Assembly: GCF_027579695.1 (NCBI RefSeq)
Contig: NC_083572.1
Span: forward strand, 18,142,421-18,206,420
Direction: 5' to 3'
Length of the DNA: 64,000 bases
Origin: Neoarius graeffei
Taxonomy: Eukaryota > Chordata > Actinopteri > Siluriformes > Ariidae
The notes beneath the pieces were generated by a model, which made no database searches, had not been told where the DNA came from, and saw nothing but the letters and a program-made list of their open reading frames with translations. The position numbers and the translations under genes are program-made. Shown piece by piece: positions 54,229 to 64,000 of this stretch (within the stretch, counting starts at the first letter, position 1; every line of letters starts with the position of its first letter).

Positions 54229-57228
54229 CTAAACAGATAGAAAAATGTAAAATGATAGTAAAATTAGTGGTCTTGAAGATTACAATATTTATTAACAAAT
54301 ACTATAAGATTAGTAGAAGATAATATTTACAAACAGATTAAGATTATGAATGAATACTGTGGAAACCAAAATGTAAGCCCTATATACTTCATCAGGCAAA
54401 ACCCACCTAATGTAGACAACTAAGAAATGATCATTTAAATAACATACATCAAAAGCATTGTCTAGTTGTTGTTTTTCTTCAATAAATTAAGCTTGAGAAT
54501 TATTTTTGGTTTTTCAAATGAGCAATTCCATGCAAACATTAACCTTGAAAGCTGTGAGTACACTTAAACTGACACCAAGTCTACATTCAGCTTTATTCAT
54601 TCTTAGTTTATTTCTCCATTTTCACTAATTGCAGTCTCAAACAGCTATAATCACAACCATAGGATACAGACTGCAAAAGACTGGTTTAGACACATCACAC
54701 ACACTTGACGTACCTAGCGTTCTTTGCTTTTCTAGTATTTTCTCAGAGTATTTGTCTCAACGCATTGAATAGTTTTAAAACTATCATTTCTAGGTACATT
54801 TTAAGTCTCTTTCAAAGAATGGATAATATAATTTCTGCAATCTTTAAAATGAACAGAATTGGTTGAAAGTGTATCGTCTCCAGAAAGATTTCGCCTTGAA
54901 TGCAGAAAAAAAATATGAAAAACAAACAAACAAACGAATACCTTACTTGTGCATATTGTTTGGTGCTTTCAAGGAACATCTCATGTAGGGAGGCACAGAT
55001 TCCATTTTTCTATTTCCAATAATATTATGATGATAAAGTTCTGAGTATCAGCTCAAATGACACAGTACCATTTTGTCTTTTCCGATACCAAAACCTTGCA
55101 TATCAGCAGATATGGATACCCGTTTAATATTGTTTTCTTTAGAAACTACTCAGCTTTAAAATGTTTTTAAGCACTTCACAAACTCCTTCACACAAAAATC
55201 ACTTGCATTATAAATATAATAACCTACAAAGCATAAATAAAATCAATCTTAACAAAAGAAAACTGGTCAAGTCTCTTTATATGTATTTCCAGTTCCAAAA
55301 ATAAATTTATTTTTCAAATCTGAAATCTGAGTCACCATTTCTTTGCTCAAATTGGCCGGATACTGATAATGGGTATCGGTTCGGTGCCATCTCTAGTATC
55401 AAATTATACCTCATAATAATCTGTTACAAACATGCTCTAAGCTGGAATGACTCTCTTCCAGCATTTGTTATGTGCTGGTAGTAGGCTTTGAGACAATTAG
55501 CATCCTGTGTTCACTGCATTTTTAATCGGACTGTGCTAGAATTGCACAGATCTGACGAGATTTGAATTTTGAATGAGTTATTAGGCACACCGTGTGTCAT
55601 TGTAGCCATGAGGATGGTAATGAAGCACATCCTGGAGGAATCTCTCCATCAGGCTTCCAGAGGACACGTTTATCCTCGCTGTTCGTACCACCACTTCTCT
55701 GTGCCTGGTGCTCTGGATGTGCTACGGAATTCCATAAAAGAAAATGGTAGGTTAGTTTCAATGTAAATTTGATAAACTACTAAAAACGCAGCTAAGAAAC
55801 AACGTAGTAACACGATCTTAATGCAGCTGTAAGTTACAACTTAGAACATACACCCACCCCCAGTATGTGAAAGCCTTGCAGTGAAAAGCCAAGTGTCTAA
55901 CAAGTCTAGCGGTAGTAATAAAACCTTCTTCCAAAGTTTTATCCTGGCTTTAATTATATATTTAACCCCGCCGACAGTAGTCGGAGGGGTTATTATTTTC
56001 ACCTGTGTCAGTCTGTGTGTGTGTATCTGTCTGTCTGCAAGATATCTCAAGAACCAATGGATCGATTTGGACCAAATTTTGTACGTGTTGCCAATCACCC
56101 AGGAAGGAAACCATTACATTTTGGAGGTCAAAGGTCAAGGTCATGGCAGAACTTCGAAATTTTCGCCCAATGTATTTTAATAGGGAAAAGGCGGGGTTTG
56201 CACTCGTTAGTGTGTCCCTGTCTAGTTAACCCCGCCGACAGTAGTCGGAGGGGTTATTATTTTCACCTGCATCAGTCTGTGTGTGTGTGTGTGTGTGTGT
56301 GTATCTGTCTGTCTGCAAGATATCTCAAGAACCAATGGATCGATTTGGACCAGATTTTGTACATGTGTTGCCAATCACCCAGGAAGGAAACCATTAAATT
56401 TTGGAGGTCAAAGGTCAAAGGTCAAGGTCATGGCAGAACTTCGAAATTTTCGCCCAATGTATTTTAATAGGGAAAAGGCGGGGTTTGCACTCGTTAGAGT
56501 GTCCCTGTCTAGTTATTATTGTGTTGCCTACAATATGGTGGTGAATTTGTGGTAAGCAACTGTGGGTGGTCTGTACATGAACATCATTCCTCTTTACTGC
56601 TTTTTAGTCAGTTGTTAAGTAGTATTCTTTATGCATTTCTTTTCCTCGTTCTAAACAAGTATGTTGAATGATTAAATACGCAATGTAGTCACTTTCGTGT
56701 AGTGCCAGGATGGTGGCGCCTAATTTACTCGCACATCACAGATTATGTTTAAACCATGACAATTTGTGTAACTTTCTAAGTTCGGCATATTCAAATGCAT
56801 ACCGAGTTTGCAGCTGCTTGTTAATTGACGTCAATATGGTTCCTTATTAAAATAACATTAAGAACCCCACACAGTAGAACAAGCACCAATCAAGATGAAG
56901 TTTAAACAGAAGATAATATTAATGTGTGTGTCACGTTATTGTAAAGAATATTTCATATTTCTAAATATCAGAGCGACACTAGCCAGTTGCGAGTGCCTGT
57001 GTGGTCATGTATACGGAACGGGACAAACAATGGTTTGCTCAGGGTGTGCTACACTGCCATGTTCAAAAAGATGTTCAAAAGGCTGGCTTTACGTCTCGGA
57101 GGAAGCACGTGTTTGCCTTTACCCTCGGTGGTTGGTGGTTAAAAGCAACACTGCGTGTGAATAATGAGGTAATATACCTGCTCTACGCTGTTATATACGA
57201 CCTGACAGTAGCTGCAGTAGCCTTGTCG
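51933..57228 (-). CDS. zdbf2: ZDBF2-like protein with DBF4-type zinc finger
   Basis: Three coding exons were found: 57178-57228 (51 bp), 55591-55721 (131 bp) and 51933-54228 (2296 bp). Joined, they give at least 825 codons in one frame ending at TAA 51933-51935. The first two make the zinc finger RQGYCSYCQVVYNSVEQ plus HIQSTRHR (C-x2-C-x9-H-x5-H), then SLMERFLQDVLHYHPHGYND. Human ZDBF2 has RQGYCSYCRVQYNNLEQH and SLMERFLQDVL here, from memory. The split Arg codon at 55591/54228 confirms the splice. The position between eef1b2 and adam23 agrees. The start codon exon is unsettled. The function is unknown; in mammals the gene is imprinted and paternally expressed. Confidence 0.9.
54229..55590 (-). 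other. zdbf2 intron, no features recognised
   Basis: AT-rich sequence without a recognisable repeat, exon or RNA. Confidence 0.6.
55591..55721 (-). CDS. zdbf2: zdbf2 exon with the His half of the zinc finger
   Basis: The acceptor is TGGAATTCCGTAG and the donor CACG-GTGTGC. It reads HIQSTRHREVVVRTARINVS, then SGSLMERFLQDVLHYHPHGY and NDT with a split Arg codon. The two His complete the DBF4-type finger begun in the previous exon. Confidence 0.88.
55962..56515. repeat. Two tandem copies of a ~265-290-bp repeat
   Basis: Both copies start with the hairpin AACCCCGCCGACAGTAGTCG-GAGGGGTT and run to CCCTGTCTAGTTA. Copy 1 is 55962-56225, copy 2 is 56226-56515. Copy 2 has a longer TG run and one extra AAGGTC. 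Low divergence indicates a recent duplication. Probably a non-autonomous element. Confidence 0.85.
57178..57228 (-). CDS. zdbf2: zdbf2 exon with the Cys half of the zinc finger
   Basis: The acceptor is AAATCCCTCACAG and the donor CAG-GTATATT. The 17 codons read RQGYCSYCQVVYNSVEQ. The frame stays open upstream of the chosen acceptor for at least 16 more codons (LEQPVAGPSNPSQ), so a longer exon starting near 57270 is possible. Confidence 0.85.
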
Positions 57229-57394
57229 CTGTGAGGGATTTGAGGGACCAGCGACAGGTTGTTCCAAGCTGCTGGCCCTATGTTTTCAAGAAAACATAAA
57301 ATTAACAACTTGTTAATCTCAAGACCAGTGAACAATAAGAAAGAAAAAAACAATTTATATATGTATATGTCTATAAAATAAAAAATGGTCCTTT

Positions 57395-58670
57395 ACTACA
57401 ACCCCAATTCCAAAAAAGTCGGGATGCTTTGTAAAACAAACAGAATGTGATGTACAAATCATGTTCTGTATCTAAAATCACTCTCTATTTACTATACAGT
57501 GAGTTCGCCATTTTGTAGTGCTGTAATAATAGTGAGAATTATTACACCCTATATAGTGGACTCATAGTATCCCGCAATGCACCATGAAAAGTGGTGGACA
57601 ACCGATGGTCACTAACCAAGCAATATAGATCATCATGCATTGCGGTTGCGCTAAAAGTTTCAAAAATAAATAAATAAATGAATAAAAGTGTGTTGGGGGT
57701 GAATGAACGGAAGAAGAAACCCATTATGAATGGACATTCAAGTACAATTAAAAATAGTTAGCAAATAGAAAATTAGCTAAAATACAAGAATAAATGTTAC
57801 AGTGCAGAGCGAGGAATTAATCAAAAGCCTCAAATTTGATTTAAAAAAGGCAGCGGCGAAGAAGAAAGTATTCAGCCTTGATTTAAAAGAACTGAAAGAT
57901 GCAGCAGATACAAAGTACTTTGTATTGATTAATGTGGGAAATGCGCTCAGTATAATATGGATTTATCACAAAAATACATGCATGTATTTATTATTTTGAA
58001 TACCCACCAGCCGACTGATCTGGCACGTTTTAACTGCGCGACAGTAATGACGTAGATAACGGCACAGTGCAGTAGTGTCCGAAAGCGTTTTTTCGTTTTA
58101 CCAATGAGCTCACTATGTAGTTCTCTATATAGAATTCCCTAGATAGTGAGTACTGAATGAGTGAGTGATTTCGGACACAGCCATGGAAACCATATATTTC
58201 ATTTCATATTTGAAAAATGTGCGCTCATTTTGAATTTGATGCCAGCAACATGTTTCAAAAAAGTTGGGACAGGGCAACAAAAGACTGGAAAAGTTGTGTA
58301 ATGGTAAAACAAACAAATAAACTCATTTGGTTAATTGGCAACAGGTCAGCAAGATGATTGGGTATAAAAAGAGCATCCCAGAGAGGCGGAGTCTCTCAGA
58401 AGTAAAGATGGGGAAGGGTTCACCGCTCTGTGAAAGACTGCATGGGAAACCAGTGCAACAATTTAAGAATAACATTCCTCAATGTAAAATTGCAAAGAAT
58501 TTGGGGATCACACAATCTCTGGTACATAATGTTAAAAGAGTCAGAGAATCTGGAGAAATCCCTGTATGCAAGAGACAAGGCTGAAAACTGACATTAGATG
58601 CCTGTGATCTTCAGGCCCTCAGGCGACACTGCATTAAAAGCAGACACATCTCTGTAGTGGAAATCAGTGC
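57395..58670. mobile_element. Composite repeat: element with a second one inside
   Basis: The outer repeat starts TACAACCCCAATTCCAAAAA and resumes near 58245 (CAACATGTTTCAAAAAAGTT) to 58660. It includes a short plus-strand frame (58327-58584, NNIPQCKIAKNLGITQSLVH) that looks like a helix-turn-helix of a transposase. The inner part (about 57478-58190) has ends related to TCACTCTCTATTTACTATAC. Class unassigned. Confidence 0.5.
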
Positions 58671-58779
58671 ATGGGCTCAGATTTCTGCAGCCACAAATAC
58701 AAGTTAAAACCACAACTGCGTTCATAAATGAAAGTTAAAACTAGAGCGTCAGCGATACAGTAGCTCACACGGCCATACC

Positions 58780-59060
58780 ATGAGAAACCAGACTCGTTTA
58801 TAATTATAAAGTTGCCCTTCATGAGAACAATTAGCCAACAATTGGAAATGAGTTCGTTAATTGGCCTAATCAGCAACTTGTAAATGAGAAATCACAAAAC
58901 CAGGGAGTAACTTTTGTGCAGACTGAGTTGATCTTCCAAACAAAACAATCCAAATCAAAATCCATTGAAAACTCAGGGAGGAGTAGCAATTTTTGTGAAT
59001 TGTGGACAGAGGGATGCCATGCTATGGAAATAGCTCACTGGCCTATGGCCATATGAGCTA
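58780..59060. repeat. Copy of the modular repeat seen at 38.5-39.7 kb
   Basis: Shares AAACAAAACAATCCAAATC, GGAGGAGTAGCAA and ATGCCATGCTATGGAAATAG with the copy at 38500-39720. Confidence 0.6.
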
Positions 59061-60408
59061 ACCATATATAAACAACATCCAGAAACACTGCCGCCTTCTC
59101 TGGGCCTGAGTTATTTCACGATGGACTGAGGTGAAGTGGAAAACTGTCCTGTGGTCTGACCGCATCCTCTGGGCTAAAGAGGAGAGCTTGTCAGCACACA
59201 GTTGAAAAGCCAGCATCTGTGATGGTTTGGAGGCATTAATGCACATGGCATGGGTTGCTTGCACTTCTGGGAAGGCAGTATTAATGCTGAATGAGATATA
59301 CAGGTTTTGGAGCAACATACTTCTCGTGAACTTAGGTTTGGTGTCGGTGCTAACCAGGAAGACCAATATTTAAGAAAAAATATATATATAGTTTTTGTTT
59401 ATTGTGTGATCACAGAAACTCACCTGTTGGTTTGCTCCCTATCTGCATCTACAAAAAGATTATAACTTTAAAAACAAATAACAACAACATTTCAACATTG
59501 TTTGGTGGTCTGGGAAAACCCATCAGATGACACTGCGGCATACACGCCCTCCCTGCAACTTTTTTTTTTTTAAACTGCTTTTCACTTTTTGGGGTGACCA
59601 AATTTTTAAAAACTATACTCATACAAATACTGTACTGTATTACTATATAATACACAAATAGCTAGATGTAATCTGTAGGGTGTTGGAATACTCAGTAGGT
59701 GAACTGAACCTGGATGATCTACATCTGTAACGTGCAAATGTACTACACTATGCTATCCCAGGAGTGAACTTGAGCCTCCGATTAACCAGAGAAGAATAAT
59801 CCCTCGGGGAAAAATGAAGATGGCGGCAGATGGTAGCGAAGTCGGTTGTTACAGCATCCAAAGGGTGTCATCATTTATAAACATCTGAGTGAAAGGACAG
59901 GTAAGATGGCAGTGGAGTACGTCTGAATTGTGTCCTTACGACTCGCTCACAATACACATAAAACATACTCCAGTAACAGTCAAGTAGTGTGGCGAGTTTA
60001 TATGCATATAAAACACACACACACACACACACAATAATTTGTTTTATGTTGATTATATTTTGATTCAAAGCCAATTCTGTTCATTTTCATTAAAGGATAA
60101 ATGAAGTTGATTCTACTTAAAAAGAAATTACAAATAGATTTGTTAAAGCATTATATTTTAAAAGAACTTTGAATCATGTATAAAGTCACAATAAAGTCTT
60201 GTTTAAATAATTTTTTTTTTTAGCTCAGTGCGGCCTTGGAAATATTGATAGAGCGAGACCTGAATGCATTTTTTTTTAACGACATCAGTGCCATGCTGAA
60301 AATATTGGTGGAGACAAACTTGAAACTGAAAGGGTTTATACGGCCCAATAGAAAATACTGGTGAAAACGAGGTGAGATGTGTGAACCAATCAGAATTAAT
60401 AATATTGT

Positions 60409-61440
60409 TCAAAAAGTAATGTCTTTAGACCAGTCTTGAAAGGTTTCACATGAGTCAGCTTTACAAAGGGACAACGGGAGCTTATTCCACAGTCTTGGTC
60501 CAGCTGATGAAAATGCTCCATCACCGTAACTTTTTGTGTTGGTCCTTGGAACAACCAGGAACTTCTTCCTATGTGACCTCAGAACACGAGCGTTGGAATA
60601 TACGTGCAACATTTCCTCCATGTACACTACCGTTCAAAAGTTTGGGGTCACTTTAAAATTTCCTTATTTTTGAAAGAAAAGCACTGTTCTTTTCAATGAA
60701 GGTCACTTTAAACTAATCAGAAATACACGCTATACATTGCTAATGTGGTAAATGACTATTCTAGCTGCAAATGTCTGGTTTTTGGTGCAATATCTCCATA
60801 GGTGTATAGAGGCCCATTTCCAGTAACTATCACTCCAGTGTTCTAATGGTACAATGTGTTTGCTCATTGCCTCAGAAGGCTAATGGATGATTAGAAAACC
60901 CTCGTACAATCATGTTAGCACAGCTGAAAACAGTTTAGCTCTTTAGAGAAGCTATAAAACTGACCTTCCTTTGAGCAGATTGAGTTTCTGGAGCATCACA
61001 TTTGTGGGGTCGATTAAATGCTCAAAATGGCCAGAAAAATGTCTTGACTATATTTTCTATTCATTTTACAACTTATGGTGGTAAATAAAAGTGTGACTTT
61101 TCATGGAAAACACAAAATTGTCTGGGTGACCCCAAACTTTTGAACGGTAGTGTATGTCGGCGCGAGTCCATGTAATGATTTGCAAACGAGCATATACAGC
61201 AGATACACTCAGCCAGTGTAGCCTCTTCAAGACACTGGTGAAGTCTTCACCATGTTGAGGTCGTGCTACAACTCTAGCAGCTGAATTTAGGACATATTGG
61301 AGTTTCTTGAGCTTGTACTATGGCAGACAGTTACAGTAATCCAGCCTTGATGTAACGAAGGCATGGACCAAGATCTCAGCAGTCGGCTGATCCAGGTATT
61401 TTCGAATCTTGCTAATCTGACCAAACGCCATGAAGGCTCA
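60409..61440 (-). mobile_element. LINE-like fragment split by a Tc1 MITE
   Basis: The minus-strand frame 60409-60627 reads NTKSYGDGAFSSAGPRLWNK and ADSCETFQDWSKD, typical of the C-terminus of L2/CR1-like reverse transcriptases. Sequence right of the MITE (61154-61440) continues the interspersed repeat. No other domains remain. Confidence 0.65.
60626..61153. mobile_element. Tc1-type MITE with TA duplication
   Basis: Ends are CACTACCGTTCAAAAGTTTG and the exact complement at the right, both next to TA, about 528 bp and non-coding. It interrupts the LINE-like fragment. Confidence 0.92.
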
Positions 61441-61557
61441 CTCTGCAGATCAACTTAGCTTTTGTTAATTGATTTAATAAAAGTTTTCTGCAAACTCTTT
61501 GAATTATTCTCGCTTGGGAGAGTTTCCACGACAGTAGTAGGTTCTTAACCAACATTA

Positions 61558-61885
61558 GTGCACGGTGGTGTAGTGGTTAGCATGGTCGCCTCACAGCAAG
61601 AAGGTCCCGGGTTCGAACCCAGCAGCTGGCGAGGGCCTTTCTGTGTGGAGTTTGCATGTTCTCCCCATGTCTGCGTGGGTTTCCCCCACAATTCAAAGAC
61701 GTGCAGTTAGGTTGACATGGGGCAGCCTTGGGCCGAGGTGCCCTTGAGCAAGGTACCTGACTCCTGACTGCTCCCCGGGTGCTCTGGTGTGGCTGCCCAC
61801 TGCTTCAGATGGGTTAAATGCAGAGGATGAATTTCACTGTGCTTGAAGTGTGCATGTGACGAATAAAGGTTTCTTTCTTTAGTGC
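61558..61885 (+). mobile_element. Chimeric SINE (second tail type)
   Basis: The common head (GCACGGTGGTGTAGTGGTTA, B box GGTTCGAACCC) joins after GCAGTTAGGTTGACATGG to the tail CAGATGGGTTAAATGCAGAG ... GACGAATAAAGG. Same layout as 13609-13945. Confidence 0.88.
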
Positions 61886-62088
61886 ATACTCAGTATTCTG
61901 ATTCAGCCTATAACTTTACTTATGGTTGAAATTTCAGTTCAGTAAAACCTGTAGTTTTAACAACTATATATACACAATAGAAAATATCAAAGAATTCGCC
62001 ATGTGAAGGGATTTACCAGGCCACCTACTGAATCAGATAAATGTTGACGTGAAAACGATAAAGTGAAAGAAATCAGTATCGGACGTAC

Positions 62089-62133
62089 TTTCAGCAGTGG
62101 GTGCGGATCCCTCCTCCAGAGGCATATTACTGT
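62089..62133 (-). other. zdbf2: Candidate 5' exon of zdbf2
   Basis: The acceptor TTGGTGCTTTCAG and strong donor A-GTACGT enclose 45 bp with an ATG (62123-62125) opening MPLEEGSAPTAE. It leaves in phase 1, while the zinc-finger exon at 57228 needs phase 0 (or phase 2 if extended). So either another small exon lies between, or this is untranslated. Confidence 0.4.
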
Positions 62134-63060
62134 CTGAAAGCACCAATAGTTAGGTGATGTAATGTGGAAACATTTCTAAGAAAGCAAGCAAAAGACTGAA
62201 GGGGATGATACAGGATACTCACCTCAGGAGGAGAGGTGGTGAACTTTACAGGGACTTCAAATCACATAACTGCACACACAAGATCTCAAGGTACCCCGTG
62301 AGATAACTTAAAGGTAGCATCTAAAATGAAGCAACACACAAAAAGACAGAGTAAGGAAACATTGGAACATTTTCGGCTTTTCACATTTCTCCAAAAAACT
62401 TCAAATTAATCCACATAAAGCTTTATTAGACTCAGTACTTTTTTGAGTCAACTCACCCCGAAACGTACAGATAGGCTTACTTCCCAAAAGATTCCCATTG
62501 TTTTGAAAATTATGAGCTTTATTATAAATTTACTATGATGCTGGCCAACTTGTTTATCATAAACACACAAAAAGAAAAGCCAAGTTGGCTCGGTTAGCCA
62601 GTTAACCTTAGCCTGCATGCACTTGCGGCCAAATACCTTTATAGTGCACTATATAGGGTGCACTAGTCATTTACACATCCCTACTACTACACGCACTTAA
62701 ATAGGCAGAGTGAAGTAATTTGTGACACAGCCACGTTTCAGCTAGCATCAACTAAGACGACAAGTCTCGGTAACTGGACGTTTTCCTAAACACATTCAAC
62801 TACGGTTACAGCAACTAAATATTTTTTCCAAAATGTTTACTTTTTTTTTTAAAAGTAATTTGAAAAAATATATGGGGCTAAGCATAGAGATGTTTCAGCC
62901 ATGTTAGCTACTAGCATGTAGCACGACGACAGGTCAAGCGATTTATTCATTTTGTGAATTTGACATACGGCCAGAACAATAACTGACATGACTTATTTAA
63001 CTGCATATGGAAAAAAAAATTAGTTGTGAAAATAAAGTGGAGTTCTGTACTTGCTTTCAC

Positions 63061-63140
63061 CTGATTGAAAAATGCTACTTTCAGATCCCCTCGACATCCG
63101 TATTTGGTGCGGCTCTTTCCGGGGCGTGACGTCATTTGAA
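63061..63140 (-). other. zdbf2: Candidate first exon of zdbf2
   Basis: A GC-rich stretch ends at a good donor (CAATCAG-GTGAAAGC). It contains ATG GCTs only as weak starts: one frame reads MSRGSESSIFQS and would run on in phase into the exon at 62133. It follows the CpG-rich promoter-like block directly. Most likely 5' UTR. Confidence 0.4.
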
Positions 63141-63180
63141 AGCGCGGGAACCCGCCCTGTTTCCCTTACAGCCCGGATTT
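63100..63180 (-). promoter_or_regulatory. CpG-rich promoter-like block with a full CRE
   Basis: The palindromic CREB/ATF site TGACGTCA is at 63127-63134. An E2F-like AAAGCGCGGGAA and a GGGAACCCGCCC stretch lie beside it, in an otherwise AT-rich region. Placed at the expected 5' end of zdbf2, about 0.5 kb downstream of the eef1b2 stop. Confidence 0.55.
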
Positions 63181-63655
63181 TAATAACGGAAAACTTTTAT
63201 ACTGTTCACACGTGTCCTGAAGAGAAGAGCTACACTGATTTACCATCCTCTTAAAAACACGCCATTTTACTTCTAGGCCCTCGGAGGACTGAGTAGATCA
63301 AGGAGTCCCTCTGTTTACTAACCATCAAGTGATTGAGTACAGCATGAAGAAAACCCCACCATTACTCAAAGCTCATTTCGAAATATTGGTGCTACAGCTT
63401 ACTGTATAAAAACCAAATCCAGTAAACAGCTTCACACCCTGCTGAAACATCCAGCTTGGTTTTAAGTACCACCCAGTAATACACAGGCTGAGCTACTCAA
63501 CCAGAGACGAGAAACAAAATCACTACAGAGACAAGACAACAGGACAGTAAGGAAATTAGAAAACAAATTATTCAAGTAAACATTCCTGCTATGCTTTGCC
63601 CCCCCCCAGCCCAATGTTGAAATAAAAAGCACAAAGAAACAATTTTAAGTGTCAT

Positions 63656-63661
63656 TTTATT
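63656..63661 (-). terminator. eef1b2: eef1b2 poly(A) signal AATAAA
   Basis: AATAAA on the minus strand 14 bases after the stop codon. This gives an unusually short 3' UTR, as is common for translation-factor mRNAs. Confidence 0.75.
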
Positions 63662-63674
63662 GTGCACTGTGGTT

Positions 63675-63829
63675 TTAAATCTTGTTGAAAGCTGCCACAT
63701 CCATGGACTGCACATAGTCCTCAAATGCAGTGATCAACTCCTCCAGCTGATCGGTTCCAACTTTGTCATCTTCCACCACGCACGCAATCTGCAGCTTCTT
63801 AATGCCGTAGCCGACAGGCAAAAGTTTGG
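63675..63829 (-). CDS. eef1b2: Elongation factor 1-beta (eEF1B2), last coding exon
   Basis: The acceptor is CCCTTCACAG. The exon encodes [20 protein letters not shown], then [20 protein letters not shown] and ends [13 protein letters not shown] is at 63675-63677. This is the C-terminal guanine-nucleotide-exchange domain of eEF1B-beta, which recharges eEF1A with GTP during translation elongation. The end matches vertebrate eEF1B2 residue by residue from memory. The exon enters with two bases of a split Ser-type codon. The rest of the gene lies beyond the window. Confidence 0.96.
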
Positions 63830-64000
63830 CTGTGAAGGGATTAAAAAAAAAAGTTACTCAAACAGGTCCACAACCCTGATCCTGGAGAACCTCCAGTCCT
63901 CCCCCCTCCAAGGACTGATTACTAATTCAACTAGTCTGTTAATTATGTTAGGCTCAAGGAAAACATGCAGGCCTGGAGATGCTTCATAACCAGGTTCCCA
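63830..64000 (-). other. eef1b2 last intron (partial)
   Basis: Intronic sequence to the window edge. In mammals EEF1B2 introns host snoRNAs; no box C/D or H/ACA signature was seen in this piece. Confidence 0.5.

Noticed and set aside
55962-56515. Helitron ends (hairpin and CTAG-T)
   Set aside because: The hairpin lies at the wrong end relative to the CTAG, and no TC start is present.
57001-57234. Plus-strand ORF VMYTERDKQWFAQGV...
   Set aside because: It overlaps the zdbf2 zinc-finger exon antisense and matches no family I know.
11017-61885. tRNA genes suggested by A and B boxes
   Set aside because: All matches are SINE heads followed by the SINE body, with degenerate stems.
62947-63135. 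Minus-strand ORF starting MTSRPGKSRTKYG
   Set aside because: It reads through the good splice donor at 63060 into intron; the longer frame has no support.

Overview
The window looks like a teleost fish genomic segment. It has compact host exons with vertebrate GT-AG splice sites in long repeat-rich introns, many tRNA-derived SINEs, Tc1/mariner and hAT transposons, palindromic fold-back elements and several LINE clades. I could not fix the species.

The right half is a conserved vertebrate gene block read on the minus strand: the last exon of eef1b2 (63675-63829), then zdbf2 (51933 to about 63.1 kb), then a complete adam23 (28961-50993). A probable 3' end of dytn lies on the plus strand at 21940-23087. 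From memory, human 2q33.3 has the same order and orientation (EEF1B2, ZDBF2, ADAM23, then DYTN opposite). adam23 was assembled exon by exon: 26 exons in matching phases give 788 codons plus stop. A second version of the transmembrane exon has the same length and phase, and joining both versions in one mRNA creates an immediate stop.

The left part (1-21.8 kb) is almost entirely repeats. A nearly whole RTE-type LINE (about 1919-5276) sits inside an older I-type LINE and is flanked by a 12-bp target duplication. A 1.2-kb palindrome follows (8072-9251), then a proline-rich tandem-repeat ORF (9265-10890). A 1.3-kb tandem duplication has SINEs at all three junctions (11.0-13.8 kb). A Tc1 remnant carries a SINE tail, next to a likely solo LTR that is split by an 8-bp-TSD hAT element (15.0-19.2 kb). 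A Tc1 element with an uninterrupted 340-residue transposase occupies 20191-21795.

Between dytn and adam23 lies a 2.5-kb hAT element holding a palindrome with TTAA ends, which itself holds a SINE. The introns of adam23 and zdbf2 contain further SINEs, Tc1 elements, nested palindromes and LINE scraps. No prokaryotic features, CRISPR arrays, rRNA or genuine tRNA genes were seen.
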